From Lewinella sp041392765 (GTDB lineage: Bacteria; Bacteroidota; Bacteroidia; Chitinophagales; Saprospiraceae): DNA of 64,000 bases. The stretch spans positions 161,477 to 225,476 of the forward strand of contig JAWKLL010000003.1 in NCBI GenBank assembly GCA_041392765.1, in the 5' to 3' direction. The translations under genes and the position numbers were made by a program. Of the stretch, positions 51,212 to 60,415 are shown one piece after another (the first letter of the stretch is position 1; every line of letters starts with the position of its first letter). Below the pieces are notes generated by a model. The model did not search any database, was not told the origin of the DNA, and was given only the letters and a program-made list of their open reading frames with translations.

Positions 51212-52219
51212 ATGAAAGTACTTAAATTATTAGGTTATGCACTATTAGCCCTGATCATTATCGTGGTAGGGTTGGGTTTGATCAGCCTACAAGTGTGTAT
51301 ATGGAACGCACGATTTCTATCAATGCACCACAGGCGGTCGTTTTTGATGCAGTCAACGAGTTAAAAAACTGGGAAAGCTGGTCGCCCTGGCAGGAACAAG
51401 ACCCCAGCACTAAAACGGTGTATTCAGAAACATCCGCAGGAGCTGGTGCCTACTACCTTATGGACAAGCGATAACATGGGTAGCGGGCGGATGAGCATCA
51501 CCGATGTATTCAACACCGACAGCCTCCATACTTCCGTAGAGTTTGACGGGCAAGGCAGTGCTACTGCTGGGTTTCGGTTTACCCCAAAGGATGGCATGAC
51601 GGAAACTACTTGAATTCTATTCCGACTTTCCCTTTCCTTTCAACGCAATGCTGCTATTTCAGGATTTTGAGGCGGTGTTAGGCAAAGACTACGATCGAGG
51701 CTTGGAATTGCTCAAACAATTTGCAGAAGCAAAATCGGGTGCAAAACCAGAATATATCATACAAGAAATTGAGTTCCCTGCTACGCGGTATTTGGGAAAA
51801 CGCAGCATAGTAGCTATGGCGGATATGGGGACGCATTTTCAACAAGTCATGCCCGAGGTGGGTGCTGCTTTCGCCGACACTAAAACAGCCATGACGGATG
51901 ACCCTGCGGGACTGTACTACACTTGGGATGAAGCCAACCAGCAATCAGATTTGGCTATCGTAATACCGGCTGCTCCTGGCACTACCATAGATGGTTTGAC
52001 AGCTATAGACATACCAGCCAGCAAAGCACTCATGATCGTTTATACAGGTCATACGATGGTTCCATATTTGCACACGAAGCCATGGATGCCTACATCAAAG
52101 CCAATAATTTGGAAATGGGCTACCCTGTCATCGAAAAATACTTAGCAGACCCCGGCTTGCAAACAGAAACAGACCCTGCCAAATGGGTCACACACATTAT
52201 TTACTTGCTCAAGGAGTAA
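51212..52219 (+). CDS. SRPBCC plus GyrI-like effector-binding domain protein (frame broken at about four places)
   Basis: MKVLKLLGYALLALIIIVVG gives an N-terminal membrane anchor. After a lost C near 51284, the reading is SVYMERTISINAPQAVVFDA and WESWSPWQEQDPSTKTVYSE, an SRPBCC-type lipid-binding fold. After further breaks near 51460 and 51612 follow FDGQGSATAGFRFTP and FEAVLGKDYDRGLELLKQF, then the GyrI-like/AraC effector-binding fold (IEFPATRYLGKRSIVAM, AGLYYTWDEANQQSDLAIVI). The last break near 52047 lacks a C before YDGSIFAHEAMDAYIKAN and the protein ends WVTHIIYLLKE at 52219. Such fused proteins are known in Bacteroidota; the ligand is unknown. Total about 335 residues. Confidence 0.8.
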
Positions 52220-52231
52220 GGGATGGGATAA

Positions 52232-52286
52232 AAATAAACTGTTCAATTTTTCCGAATCGCCTAAAAAAAATTGGAACAGTTTATTT
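52232..52286. repeat. Inverted repeat (element E)
   Basis: Perfect 13-base arms AAATAAACTGTTC / GAACAGTTTATTT around an A/T-rich middle. The right arm continues into CCGTCAAAT, so the 15 bases TTATTTCCGTCAAAT (52281-52295) are identical to those ending element D at 41665-41679. It lies 12 bases behind the SRPBCC gene and may serve as a transcript end. Confidence 0.6.
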
Positions 52287-52333
52287 CCGTCAAATATTGT
52301 AAGAGATAAAGGAAAGTTTATTTCAATAGATTG

Positions 52334-52366
52334 AAGGGCATACAGTGCAATGGGCTGTATGCCCTT
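52334..52366. terminator. Bidirectional terminator
   Basis: Perfect 12-bp stem aagggcatacag / ctgtatgccctt with a 9-base loop between the SRPBCC gene (plus) and the TPR gene (minus). Its right end touches the TPR gene's stop codon. Confidence 0.85.
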
Positions 52367-53775
52367 TATGATTCAGGAGATGGCTTGTATAGGCTGAGCA
52401 ATGCGACTACATCGCGGTCGGTACGGAGGGTTAGATTCCATTCCAGCAACCATTTGACACCTTCATAAGATTCGGGTAAAACATCGGCTAGCATTTGCAG
52501 TGCTTGCTGGCGTTTACCAACAGCGAAAAGGCAGGCGATATAGGCAAACTGTATCTCATCGTCCAGTAAGGTTTCGTAGGCTTCTTCCAGCAAATCAATT
52601 GCTTTATCCAACTGAAGGGTTTCAACGTAAAACCAGGCGAAATCCAACCATATCTGCTTGTTATCGGGAGCTAGCTCCAACGCTTGTGTATAGGAATGAA
52701 GGGCGGTGGTGCTGTCCCCTAATTCAAAAGCGGCATTGGCTAGGGCGTGGTGGTAAACTTCATCCTCCGACTGCATTCTTACCGCTTTTTGAAAATAGCT
52801 CACTGCTTTTTGCCATTTCTCTTGAGCGGCGTAACATTCTCCTATTCGGAAAATAACTTCGTCGTTATGTGGTTCTAATTTCGCGGCTTGTTCCAAGTAA
52901 GAACGGGCAGTTTCGTGTTTATCTAGGAAATGTAGGCAATTGCCCATTTGGAGAAGCAAATCAGAATCGGTGCCAAATTTTTCCGCAATCTCTTGATATA
53001 CTGGCTCAGCTTGGGCATAATGCCCCAAATCGTAGCAATAATCCGCGTATTCCCAGTATCCCTCTTCAAAATCGGGCTTGCTGAGGAAAGCATATTCATA
53101 GGCCTCCTTCGCGTTTTCTTCCTCCTCCAGCATAGCGTAGGCATGCCCCAGATAGTACCAAGCCAGATGAGCATAGGGATGAGCGTCGATGACACTCAAT
53201 AGGGCATCGCGGTAAGGTTCCGGGTTCACTTCCATTTGCATCAGAAGGCCAAAACGCTCCAAAGCAGGTTCATTTTCGGGGTTGAGTGCCAGCGATTCGC
53301 ACAGACAATCGAAAACAGCTCCATATTCACCCTCATCTTCAAAGGCCAGCGACTCCACCAAGTGAATATCGCTGAGCATTTCGTTATCAGCCATAAACTT
53401 CAGGTCTTCCAATAGCTGGCGCCCCTCTTCTCGTTGCCCGAGTACAATTTTTAATTCTGCTTTTAGCAAGATTAAATCTCCATCCGAAGGGCAAAAGCCT
53501 AGCCCTTTTTCCAAGGTTGACTGGGCGGCTTCCCATTGCATACCTTGGATGAGGAGCATTACTTCGCGTTGGTAGAAGTCGGGTTCATATCGGTATTGGT
53601 CACAGGCCGTGCGAGCAGCTTTGAGTGCCAAGTCGCGTTTGCCTTCTTGTTCATAGTAATTAATGATTTCATGGAAGGCTTCCTGATCTAAAAAAGAAGT
53701 TACATCTGACTGCTCGTAGGCTTCTATCAGATCCAATATTTGCTGGTTGATTGAATTTTTCCTGTTTCTGCCCAT
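52366..53775 (-). CDS. TPR-repeat protein
   Basis: About 469 residues; the ATG at 53775 (MGRNRKNSINQQILDLIEAY) is preferred to a longer start. Roughly a dozen TPR units run through the whole protein, for example YYLGHAYAMLEEEENAKEAY, EEGYWEYADYCYDLGHYAQA, MGNCLHFLDKHETARSYLEQ and NAAFELGDSTTALHSYTQAL. It is acidic and has no signal peptide. Such proteins act as cytoplasmic scaffolds; the partner is unknown. Confidence 0.85.
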   Translation of the reverse strand: MGRNRKNSINQQILDLIEAYEQSDVTSFLDQEAFHEIINYYEQEGKRDLALKAARTACDQYRYEPDFYQREVMLLIQGMQWEAAQSTLEKGLGFCPSDGDLILLKAELKIVLGQREEGRQLLEDLKFMADNEMLSDIHLVESLAFEDEGEYGAVFDCLCESLALNPENEPALERFGLLMQMEVNPEPYRDALLSVIDAHPYAHLAWYYLGHAYAMLEEEENAKEAYEYAFLSKPDFEEGYWEYADYCYDLGHYAQAEPVYQEIAEKFGTDSDLLLQMGNCLHFLDKHETARSYLEQAAKLEPHNDEVIFRIGECYAAQEKWQKAVSYFQKAVRMQSEDEVYHHALANAAFELGDSTTALHSYTQALELAPDNKQIWLDFAWFYVETLQLDKAIDLLEEAYETLLDDEIQFAYIACLFAVGKRQQALQMLADVLPESYEGVKWLLEWNLTLRTDRDVVALLSLYKPSPES

Positions 53776-53904
53776 TAACAATCGGGTATTTGCGGTAGGT
53801 AACAACCTGAAACCAAGATACCGCTTTTTCGCCACTTGTACGAAAGAAGGGAGGTATTTTGTTTCAAACCAGCACTAAAATAGTGTGAGCAAACACTCTT
53901 TTGC

Positions 53905-54377
53905 CTATCCCCGTCCTCGCAGTTGTCTTAGCAACGCTCGTTTGAACTCCGTTTCTGCTGCTGGCAACTGGGCGAGTTTTTTAGAAGATACCTTTCCTTT
54001 TACTTGCAAGTAGAAACGCCGTTTCAGGTCAACCAACTCTTCCTCCATACGAAAACGCTCCATAATGAGTGCCTCCGCCTCTGCTTCCGTGGCAGGTAAA
54101 TACCCGGGGTTTCCTCTGAAGTTGGCCATGATACGCCTTTTTTCCGTCTCGTGATCGTTGTAAGCCGCCCAGAAAATGGTAGCTTCCTCGGTGGTCAATT
54201 GCAGGCGTTGTGTGATGAATGCGGCACGTTGTGCGCGGATACGTTCATTATCTGGCAGTTCATCTCCGGGGGTTGGCTCTGTGCGATGAAAGGAAAACTC
54301 AATACGAGTATCAATACCAGCAAAACTGGTTTCCAAAATATAGGTGTACCGATGTGTAGATTTGGTTTAAAGTACAT
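53905..54377 (-). CDS. Small exported helical protein beside sigma factor genes (frame broken)
   Basis: The ATG at 54377 starts MYFKPNLHIGTPIFWKPVLL and a signal peptide (VLILVLSFPFIAQSQ). With one C restored in the run near 54278 the protein continues PPGDELPDNERIRAQRAAFI, TQRLQLTTEEATIFWAAYND and KRRFYLQVKGKVSSKKLAQL, a helical, charge-rich protein of about 157 residues that recalls CpxP/Spy-like periplasmic chaperones or sensor proteins. Without the repair only a fragment without signal would be read. It follows an anti-sigma-like gene on the same strand. Confidence 0.75.
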
Positions 54378-54428
54378 TAGTGCAAGTTTGAGGGTTTGAA
54401 AATGGATGGCAAAAGCATCATACTATGA

Positions 54429-54914
54429 TTAGAACAATATCGACTCCTCCCAATCTTCATTTTCAAAAAATTGTTCAATCGTAGCATCGTCGAATGTAGT
54501 ATCGATGGGGAGGAAGGCATCTTCCTGCACACCTTCAATTTGTGCTAAAAGATCAACATCGAATTCTTCGATATTGTCTAAAATATACTGTTTTATGGCT
54601 TCGTCAGAAGCTGTTTGTGAAGCAGCGACAACCTCCTGAGTAGCCTGCCTCGGCAACCACTGGTAGGCCAATAGTAACAATACCAAGGCCGCTGCTACAC
54701 CAGAAACAGCCATTGCCAAGCGTCGTACATAAGTAGTACGATGAACAGTTTTTCCTGATGATTGGGCGGCTTTTTGAGCCAGCTCGTCCCACCATCCATC
54801 GGGTGCAGAAGGGGTGCGTTTGGCTTGCTGATGCCAATCCGATAATCGATTCGCACCTAATACTTCCAACTCTTCTTTTATGCCGTTATCTCTACGGTCT
54901 GAATGTTTTTTCAT
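54429..54914 (-). CDS. Anti-sigma-like single-pass membrane protein
   Basis: A 161-residue protein. The N-terminal cytoplasmic part (NRLSDWHQQAKRTPSAPDGW WDELAQKAAQ) precedes one transmembrane helix (LAMAVSGVAAALVLLLLAYQ) and an acidic periplasmic tail. Its position 10 bases after the sigma factor gene and this topology support an anti-sigma role; no zinc motif is seen. Supported by context more than by sequence. Confidence 0.7.
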   Translation of the reverse strand: MKKHSDRRDNGIKEELEVLGANRLSDWHQQAKRTPSAPDGWWDELAQKAAQSSGKTVHRTTYVRRLAMAVSGVAAALVLLLLAYQWLPRQATQEVVAASQTASDEAIKQYILDNIEEFDVDLLAQIEGVQEDAFLPIDTTFDDATIEQFFENEDWEESILF

Positions 54915-54924
54915 CGTTAGGTGG

Positions 54925-55536
54925 TTAAGATGGATTCAATTTTTTCACGGCATGATGGTAACTGGCCTTGAGCGCCCCTTCTGATGTGGAAAAAATAGCC
55001 GCCATTTCTTGGTAGCTTTTCTCCTCAAAATAGCGCAAGCTAAACACCGCTTTTTGTTTGGGCGGCAATTGTTCCATCGCCATTTCTAACCGTTGGCGTA
55101 TATAGGCTCCTTCTAACTGGGGTTCAGCCTTTTGCTGATGTAGCCACTCATCGTTGTTGTCACTCAAAAAAGCAGTGCGGCTTTGCTTACGACGGCGTTG
55201 CTCTAAAAAAGTCAATGCCTCGTTGGTAGCCACCCTATACAGCCACGTATATAACTGGCTGCGTGCCTCAAAGTTGCCAATATGCTGGCTGATTCTCAAC
55301 AAAGTGTTTTGTAATACATCCTTGGTATCATCGTCCTGGACAACCATACGCCGTATGTGGTGATAAAGCCGGTCGCCATATTGCTGCAGCAACAACCTGA
55401 AGCCCGCCTCCCGTTGCTCAGGAGCTGCAATCAGTGTCAGGATATACTCATCTGTATGTGGATGCTGCACAATCCGTGTGTTATGTTGTTCGTTGGATTT
55501 CTCCTTGGATAACGTTTTTTTGATTGATAATCTCAT
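54925..55536 (-). CDS. ECF-type sigma-70 factor
   Basis: A 203-residue sigma factor with region 2 (LLLQQYGDRLYHHIRRMVVQ, DDTKDVLQNTLLRISQHIGN, FEARSQLYTWLYRVATNEAL) and region 4 (RLEMAMEQLPPKQKAVFSLR, EMAAIFSTSEGALKASYHHA). It directs RNA polymerase to a regulon probably concerned with envelope stress, since the next two genes are a membrane protein and an exported helical protein. Start MRLSIKKTLSK; a later ATG is not evident. Confidence 0.93.
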   Translation of the reverse strand: MRLSIKKTLSKEKSNEQHNTRIVQHPHTDEYILTLIAAPEQREAGFRLLLQQYGDRLYHHIRRMVVQDDDTKDVLQNTLLRISQHIGNFEARSQLYTWLYRVATNEALTFLEQRRRKQSRTAFLSDNNDEWLHQQKAEPQLEGAYIRQRLEMAMEQLPPKQKAVFSLRYFEEKSYQEMAAIFSTSEGALKASYHHAVKKLNPS

Positions 55537-55736
55537 GTCCCATCTCCTCTTTTATGGGTAATCTAAACCCCTTTCAATTGCTTTTCCTTTTGACTGTATT
55601 ATTGTGATAAGGTTTAATCGTTTTTTATGAAACTACTAAAAATAATATTACTTCGCTAGTCTTAGCTTTAATTAACTGTATATCAAGCCATTTTTTAAAC
55701 AGCAGGGCTTTTTTTAAAAAAAATCATCACAAAACC

Positions 55737-55767
55737 TTGCAACGTAATACAAATAGATGTACATTTG
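55737..55767 (+). promoter_or_regulatory. Promoter of tRNA-Phe and probably of the his leader
   Basis: TTGC (55737-55740) and TACATTTG (55760-55767), 19 bases apart, fit the Bacteroidota TTTG / TAnnTTTG pattern. Predicted start about 55774, 27 bases before the tRNA. No other clear promoter is seen between the tRNA and the leader peptide. Confidence 0.55.
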
Positions 55768-55800
55768 CCACGCCTTAAAAAGAAAGGGCTTTAACATTCA

Positions 55801-55873
55801 GGTGCGGTAGCTCAGTTGGTAGAGCAATGGACTGAAAATCCATGTGTCGGCGGTTCGATTCCGCCCCACACCA
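55801..55873 (+). tRNA. tRNA-Phe (anticodon GAA)
   Basis: Acceptor GGTGCGG with CCACACC (one C-A mismatch at position 5/68), D arm GCTCAGTTGGTAGAGC, anticodon stem ATGGA / TCCAT with loop CTGAAAA, T arm GGCGG TTCGATT CCGCC. CCA not encoded (discriminator A at 55873 is followed by CTT). Confidence 0.93.
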
Positions 55874-55887
55874 CTTTCTATTTCATT

Positions 55888-55965
55888 ATGACAGCAGTTT
55901 TTATGCATCATCATCACGCTTTTAGCTTTGCACATGCGGCGAAGGGTGATCGGGTGTATGCTTAA
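55888..55965 (+). CDS. Histidine leader peptide of the his operon
   Basis: A 25-codon ORF (ATG at 55888, TAA at 55963) with His at codons 7-10 (CAT CAT CAT CAC) and 16. It is not part of a longer protein and is followed by a strong terminator hairpin at 55988-56023 and then hisG. This is the arrangement of a classical attenuation leader: when charged His-tRNA is scarce, ribosomes would stall in the His run and allow read-through. It resembles enterobacterial HisL in logic, but with fewer His codons. A second start at codon 6 (ATG before the His run) is possible. Which antiterminator would compete with the terminator is not evident by eye. Confidence 0.8.
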   Translation: MTAVFMHHHHAFSFAHAAKGDRVYA

Positions 55966-55987
55966 AAACTAAACAGCATAATAGCAC

Positions 55988-56023
55988 AAAAAAGGTCTTC
56001 CGTTGTCGCGGAAGGCCTTTTTT
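55988..56023 (+). terminator. his attenuator terminator
   Basis: A 15-bp stem (aaaaaaggtcttccg / cggaaggccttttttt, one T-G pair) with loop ttgtcg, ending in a T tract. It lies between the leader peptide and hisG, with 57 bases to the hisG start. Confidence 0.88.
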
Positions 56024-56080
56024 GTTTTTACCCCTCGCCATTTTCCAACAATTATTGCAAACCTCCATACAACCAAGCTC

Positions 56081-56941
56081 ATGGAAACTAAGCTAAAAAT
56101 CGCAGTACAAAAATCGGGCAGGCTGCTTGACGACTCCCTTGCACTACTCAAGGAATGTGGTATCAGCATCGACAATGGCAGCAATCAACTCAAAGCCTCT
56201 GCCCGCAACTTTCCTATCGATGTTCTTTATCTGCGCAATGGCGATATCCCCCAATATGTGCAGGATGGCGTGGCAGATATTGGCATCATTGGCCAAAATA
56301 CCATGGTTGAAAAAGCAAAAAACATCACAGAGGTTTTGCCATTAGGGGTCTCCAAATGCCGCTTGTCCATTGCCGTGCCCAAGCAGACCGATTACCCGGG
56401 AGTACAGTGGCTTCAAGGTAAAAAAATTGCTACCTCCTACCCACATTCCCTCCAACTGTTTTTAGACCAACATGGTGTCAAGGCTGAAATTCACGAAATT
56501 TCCGGCTCTGTAGAAATAGCGCCTAATATCGGCTTAGCAGATGCCATCTGCGATTTGGTGAGTTCTGGCAGTACGCTATTCACCAATAATTTAGAAGAAA
56601 AAGAGGTATTACTCCGCTCAGAGGCCTGCATCGTAAAAGGCCCCCATTTGAGTACTCAAGCCGATGCCATTTTAGACAAGCTACTGTTCAGAATGCAATC
56701 TGTGCTTACAGCTCGTAACCACAAATACCTGCTAATGAACGCCCGCAATGAAACCATACCTGACATCATCCGGGTGCTACCGGGCATGAAAAGCCCTACC
56801 GTCATGCCTTTGGCAACAGCGGGCTGGAGTTCCATCCACACCGTCATCACCGAAGACCGCTTCTGGGACATCATCGACGAACTGAAAGCCATAGGCGCGG
56901 AAGGCATCCTAATTGTACCCATACAAAAAATGATTTTGTAG
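56081..56941 (+). CDS. hisG: ATP phosphoribosyltransferase
   Basis: First enzyme of histidine synthesis. The ATG at 56081 (METKLKIAVQKSGRLLDDSL) gives 286 residues, the long form with a C-terminal regulatory ACT-like domain (NHKYLLMNARNETIPDIIRV, ITEDRFWDIIDELKAIGAEG). Catalytic part: DVLYLRNGDIPQYVQDGVAD, GIIGQNTMVE, ISGSVEIAPNIGLADAICDL. The earlier ORF start lies in the terminator region and is not used. Its stop is 2 bases from hisD. Confidence 0.95.
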   Translation: METKLKIAVQKSGRLLDDSLALLKECGISIDNGSNQLKASARNFPIDVLYLRNGDIPQYVQDGVADIGIIGQNTMVEKAKNITEVLPLGVSKCRLSIAVPKQTDYPGVQWLQGKKIATSYPHSLQLFLDQHGVKAEIHEISGSVEIAPNIGLADAICDLVSSGSTLFTNNLEEKEVLLRSEACIVKGPHLSTQADAILDKLLFRMQSVLTARNHKYLLMNARNETIPDIIRVLPGMKSPTVMPLATAGWSSIHTVITEDRFWDIIDELKAIGAEGILIVPIQKMIL

Positions 56942-56943
56942 CC

Positions 56944-59273
56944 ATGAAAATATATACCGTACCCCCAGCCGGAGGATGGGCTTCCGTTTTGCAGCGCCCT
57001 GCCTTGGATGTAAGTGCTTTAGAAAAGCCCGTAGGCCAGATACTTCAAGAGGTGCAACAGCGGGGCGATGATGCTTTGTTGGATTTTACCGCCCGCTTTG
57101 ATGGGGTGCGCTTGGCAGATTTTCGGGTACCAACAGCAGCCGTATCCATAGCAGGCGAGGTATTATCACCAGCCTTAAAAAAAGCGATCCACACAGCCGC
57201 TGCCAATATCCGTAGCTTTCATGCCGCACAGCAAACACCTCCCACTATCATAGAAACGATGCCCGGCGTGCGTTGCTGGCGGGAGTCGGTAGGCATTGAA
57301 AAGGTAGGGTTGTATATACCGGGTGGCACGGCGCCTTTGTTTTCCACGGTGTTGATGCTGGCCATACCCGCCCAATTAGCAGGGTGTAAAGAGATTATCC
57401 TTTGTACCCCACCTGATAAAAATGGGCAAATACACCCCGCTATTTTGTATGCAGCATCGGTGGCAGGTGTTAGCCAAATTTTCAGTGTAGGTGGCGCCCA
57501 AGCGATTGCAGCCATGGCTTATGGTACAGATACGATACCTGCTGTCTATAAAATTTTCGGCTATGGCAATGCCTATGTAACGGTTGCCAAGCAATTGGTC
57601 AGCCGAATCGGGGTAGCCATCGATATGCCAGCAGGCTATCGGAAGTGATGGTTTGCGCCGACGAAACAGCCAATACCGAATTCTTAGCTGCCGACTTGCT
57701 CAGTCAGGCTGAACATGGGCATGATAGCCAGGTGGTTCTCCTCTGTTATAGCGAGGTGCAAGCCCAAGCCGTTGTAGCAGCGGTACACCGCCAAATGGAT
57801 AGGCTTCCCCGCAAGGATATGGCCGCTACCAGCATTGATAATAGCATAGCCATTGTGGTAAAAGACGAAACAGAAATGGGTGACATTATCAACACCTACG
57901 CACCGGAGCACCTGATCCTATCCGTAGCTCAACCCGCTACTTTAGCTAAAAGGGTTGTCAATGCAGGCTCTGTATTCATGGGGCATCTGACACCCGAATC
58001 CGCAGGAGATTACGCCAGTGGCACCAACCACACCTTGCCTACGAATGGTTTCGCTCGTGTGTATAGTGGGGTTTCCCTAGATGCTTTTGTCAAAAAAATA
58101 TCCTATCAGGAAATCAATGCCGAGGGCTTGCGCCAAATTGGCAATACCGTCATGGAAATGGCGGCTGCGGAACAATTGGAAGCACACCGATATGCAGTAG
58201 AGATACGCCTGAATACACTGCCCGATACTGCCCCCGCAAAGCCTACCATAAGCGCCAGACCTTCCATTGCCGCCCTCGTGCCCTATTCTTCCGCACGAGA
58301 TGAATTTAAAGGGGAGGCCGAAGTCTGTTTGGATGCCAATGAAAACCCGTACGACAACGGGGTAAACCGCTATCCCGACCCTTTGGCGCAAGCAGTAAAA
58401 GCAGCCATCAGCCGCATCAAGCAGGTGCCGGAAAGCCACATCATGTTAGGCAATGGTAGCGACGAAGTCATCGATCTGTTGTTTCGCATCTTCTGTGAGC
58501 CGGGCCAAGATGAGGTAATGATCTTGCCACCTACCTACGGTATGTATCAAGTGAGTGCCGATATACACAATGTGAGGGTGGTGAAAATACCCCTGCTGCC
58601 GGGGTTCCAACTAGATGTTGATACCATCCTAGAGAAAGCTACGCATCGTACAAAAATCCTGTGGTTGTGTACCCCCAACAACCCCAGCGGTAATGACTTT
58701 GATGCCCATGCCATGCAGCGATTATTAACCGATTTTCCGGGATTGGTGGTGGTGGATGAAGCATATATTGATTTTGCCAATCGCCCTTCTTTCACTACCT
58801 TGTTGGAGCAATATCCTAACCTGGTAGTTATGCAAACCCTCTCGAAAGCGTGGGGGATGGCAGGCATACGATTGGGTATGGCCTTTGCATCGGAACGGAT
58901 TATCCGCCTGCTGAATGCAGTGAAACCACCTTACAATGTAAATATACTGTCGCAGCGAAAAGCATTGGAAGCACTCAACCAATCAGCCCTGACGGGGCAA
59001 CGAATTGCTTCCCTGCTGGCAGAACGTCAACGGGTGCAAGCAGCCTTCAACAACTTGCCCCTTGTGCTAAAGCAGTATCCAACAGATGCCAACTTTATAT
59101 TGGCTCAATTTGAAGACCCCGCCGCCGTCTATCAGTATTTGGCAGAAAAGGGAATTATCGTTCGCGACCGTTCGCGCCAACCCCTTTGCGAAGGCTGCCT
59201 GCGGGTGACTATCGGCACACCAGAAGAAAACGACCGACTTATCACAGCCTTGCAAATCTATTCGAACCGTTGA
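56944..59273 (+). CDS. hisDC: Fused histidinol dehydrogenase / histidinol-phosphate aminotransferase
   Basis: Residues 1-430 are HisD (KVGLYIPGGTAPLFSTVLML, GGAQAIAAMAYGTDTI, HLTPESAGDYASGTNHTLPT, SLDAFVKKISYQEI), which makes histidine from histidinol. Residues about 450-775 are HisC (EVCLDANENPYDNGVNRYPD, MLGNGSDEVIDLLFRIFCEP, LVVVDEAYIDFANRPSF, and TLSKAWGMAGIRLG with the PLP Lys), an aminotransferase step earlier in the pathway. They are joined by a short Pro/Ala-rich linker (PDTAPAKPTISA) and no stop or ATG separates them. One frame break near 57636 in HisD (AG-SEVMVCADE) is one C short. Fusion of these two enzymes is not a textbook arrangement. Confidence 0.85.
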
Positions 59274-59277
59274 TCTT

Positions 59278-60414
59278 ATGCAAAAAGTATTGTTTATCGA
59301 CAGGGATGGCACCCTGAATTTGGAACCCAACGACTATCAGGTGGATGCCCTTGAAAAAGTGGTGTTTTACCCCGGCGTTTTCCAATACTTGGGGCGCATT
59401 GCGCGGGAATTGGATTATGAATTGGTGATGGTTACCAATCAAGATGGATTAGGGACAGAGAGCTTCCCGGAGTCATCATTCTGGCCTGCTCAGCAACACA
59501 TTGTGCGTACTTTGGAAGGAGAGGGCATTGCGTTTACCAATATCATCATCGACCGTACTTTTGCCCATCAAAACCTACCAACGCGAAAGCCTGGAACCGC
59601 ATTGTTGACGCAGTATATACAAGGAGATTACGACTTGGCTAACAGTTATGTCATAGGCGACCGCCTGACGGATATGCAGTTGGCCAAAAACTTAGGTGCC
59701 AAGGGTATCTGGCTGCACAACGACCCATCGTTAGGCGAAGACGAATTGGCACAGGCACAGAGAGATGCTTTAGGAAACACCATCGCCCTTACCACCACAG
59801 ACTGGGCCGATATTTATGCCTTGCTCAAGTTAGGTAGCCGCCAAGCCACTGTGGACAGGCGCACCAAGGAAACCGCTATACAGGTTGTACTCAATTTGGA
59901 TGGCACAGGAAAGGCCGATATACAAACGGGATTGGGTTTCTTCGACCACATGTTGGATCAGTTGGCGCGTCACGCGGGCTGCGATCTGCTCATCCGAGTG
60001 AATGGTGATTTACACGTGGATGAACACCATACGATAGAAGACACCGCTTTAGCATTGGGCGAAGCTTTTCGGATGGCGTTGGGCAATAAGTTGGGTATTA
60101 CCCGATATGGTTTCTGTCTGCCGATGGATGATGTGCTGGCACAAGTCGCGATCGACTTTGGTGGCCGGCCGTGGATCGTTTGGGAAGCAGATTTTAAGCG
60201 CGAAAAAGTAGGGGATATGCCTACCGAAATGTTTTTCCATTTCTTCAAATCCTTTACGGATACCGCCCAATGCAACCTGAACGTGAAAGTAGAGGGGCAG
60301 AATGAGCACCACAAAATAGAGGCCATCTTCAAAGCGTGGGCCAAAGCCATGAAAATGGCTAAAACCCGCGATGCCCGCGACGCACAATTGCCGAGTACCA
60401 AAGGAATTTTGTAA
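59278..60414 (+). CDS. hisB: Bifunctional histidinol-phosphatase / imidazoleglycerol-phosphate dehydratase
   Basis: A 378-residue protein with an N-terminal HAD phosphatase (MQKVLFIDRDGTLNLEPND, nucleophile Asp8 and Asp10; MVTNQDGLG; TRKPGTALL) and a C-terminal dehydratase (GLGFFDHMLDQLARHAGCDL, DLHVDEHHTIEDTALALGEA, FFKSFTDTAQCNLNVKVEGQ, NEHHKIEAIFKAWAKAMK) with the His-rich metal sites. Frame intact. Spaced 4 bases after hisDC and followed at 1 base by hisH. Confidence 0.96.
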   Translation: MQKVLFIDRDGTLNLEPNDYQVDALEKVVFYPGVFQYLGRIARELDYELVMVTNQDGLGTESFPESSFWPAQQHIVRTLEGEGIAFTNIIIDRTFAHQNLPTRKPGTALLTQYIQGDYDLANSYVIGDRLTDMQLAKNLGAKGIWLHNDPSLGEDELAQAQRDALGNTIALTTTDWADIYALLKLGSRQATVDRRTKETAIQVVLNLDGTGKADIQTGLGFFDHMLDQLARHAGCDLLIRVNGDLHVDEHHTIEDTALALGEAFRMALGNKLGITRYGFCLPMDDVLAQVAIDFGGRPWIVWEADFKREKVGDMPTEMFFHFFKSFTDTAQCNLNVKVEGQNEHHKIEAIFKAWAKAMKMAKTRDARDAQLPSTKGIL

Positions 60415-60415
60415 C

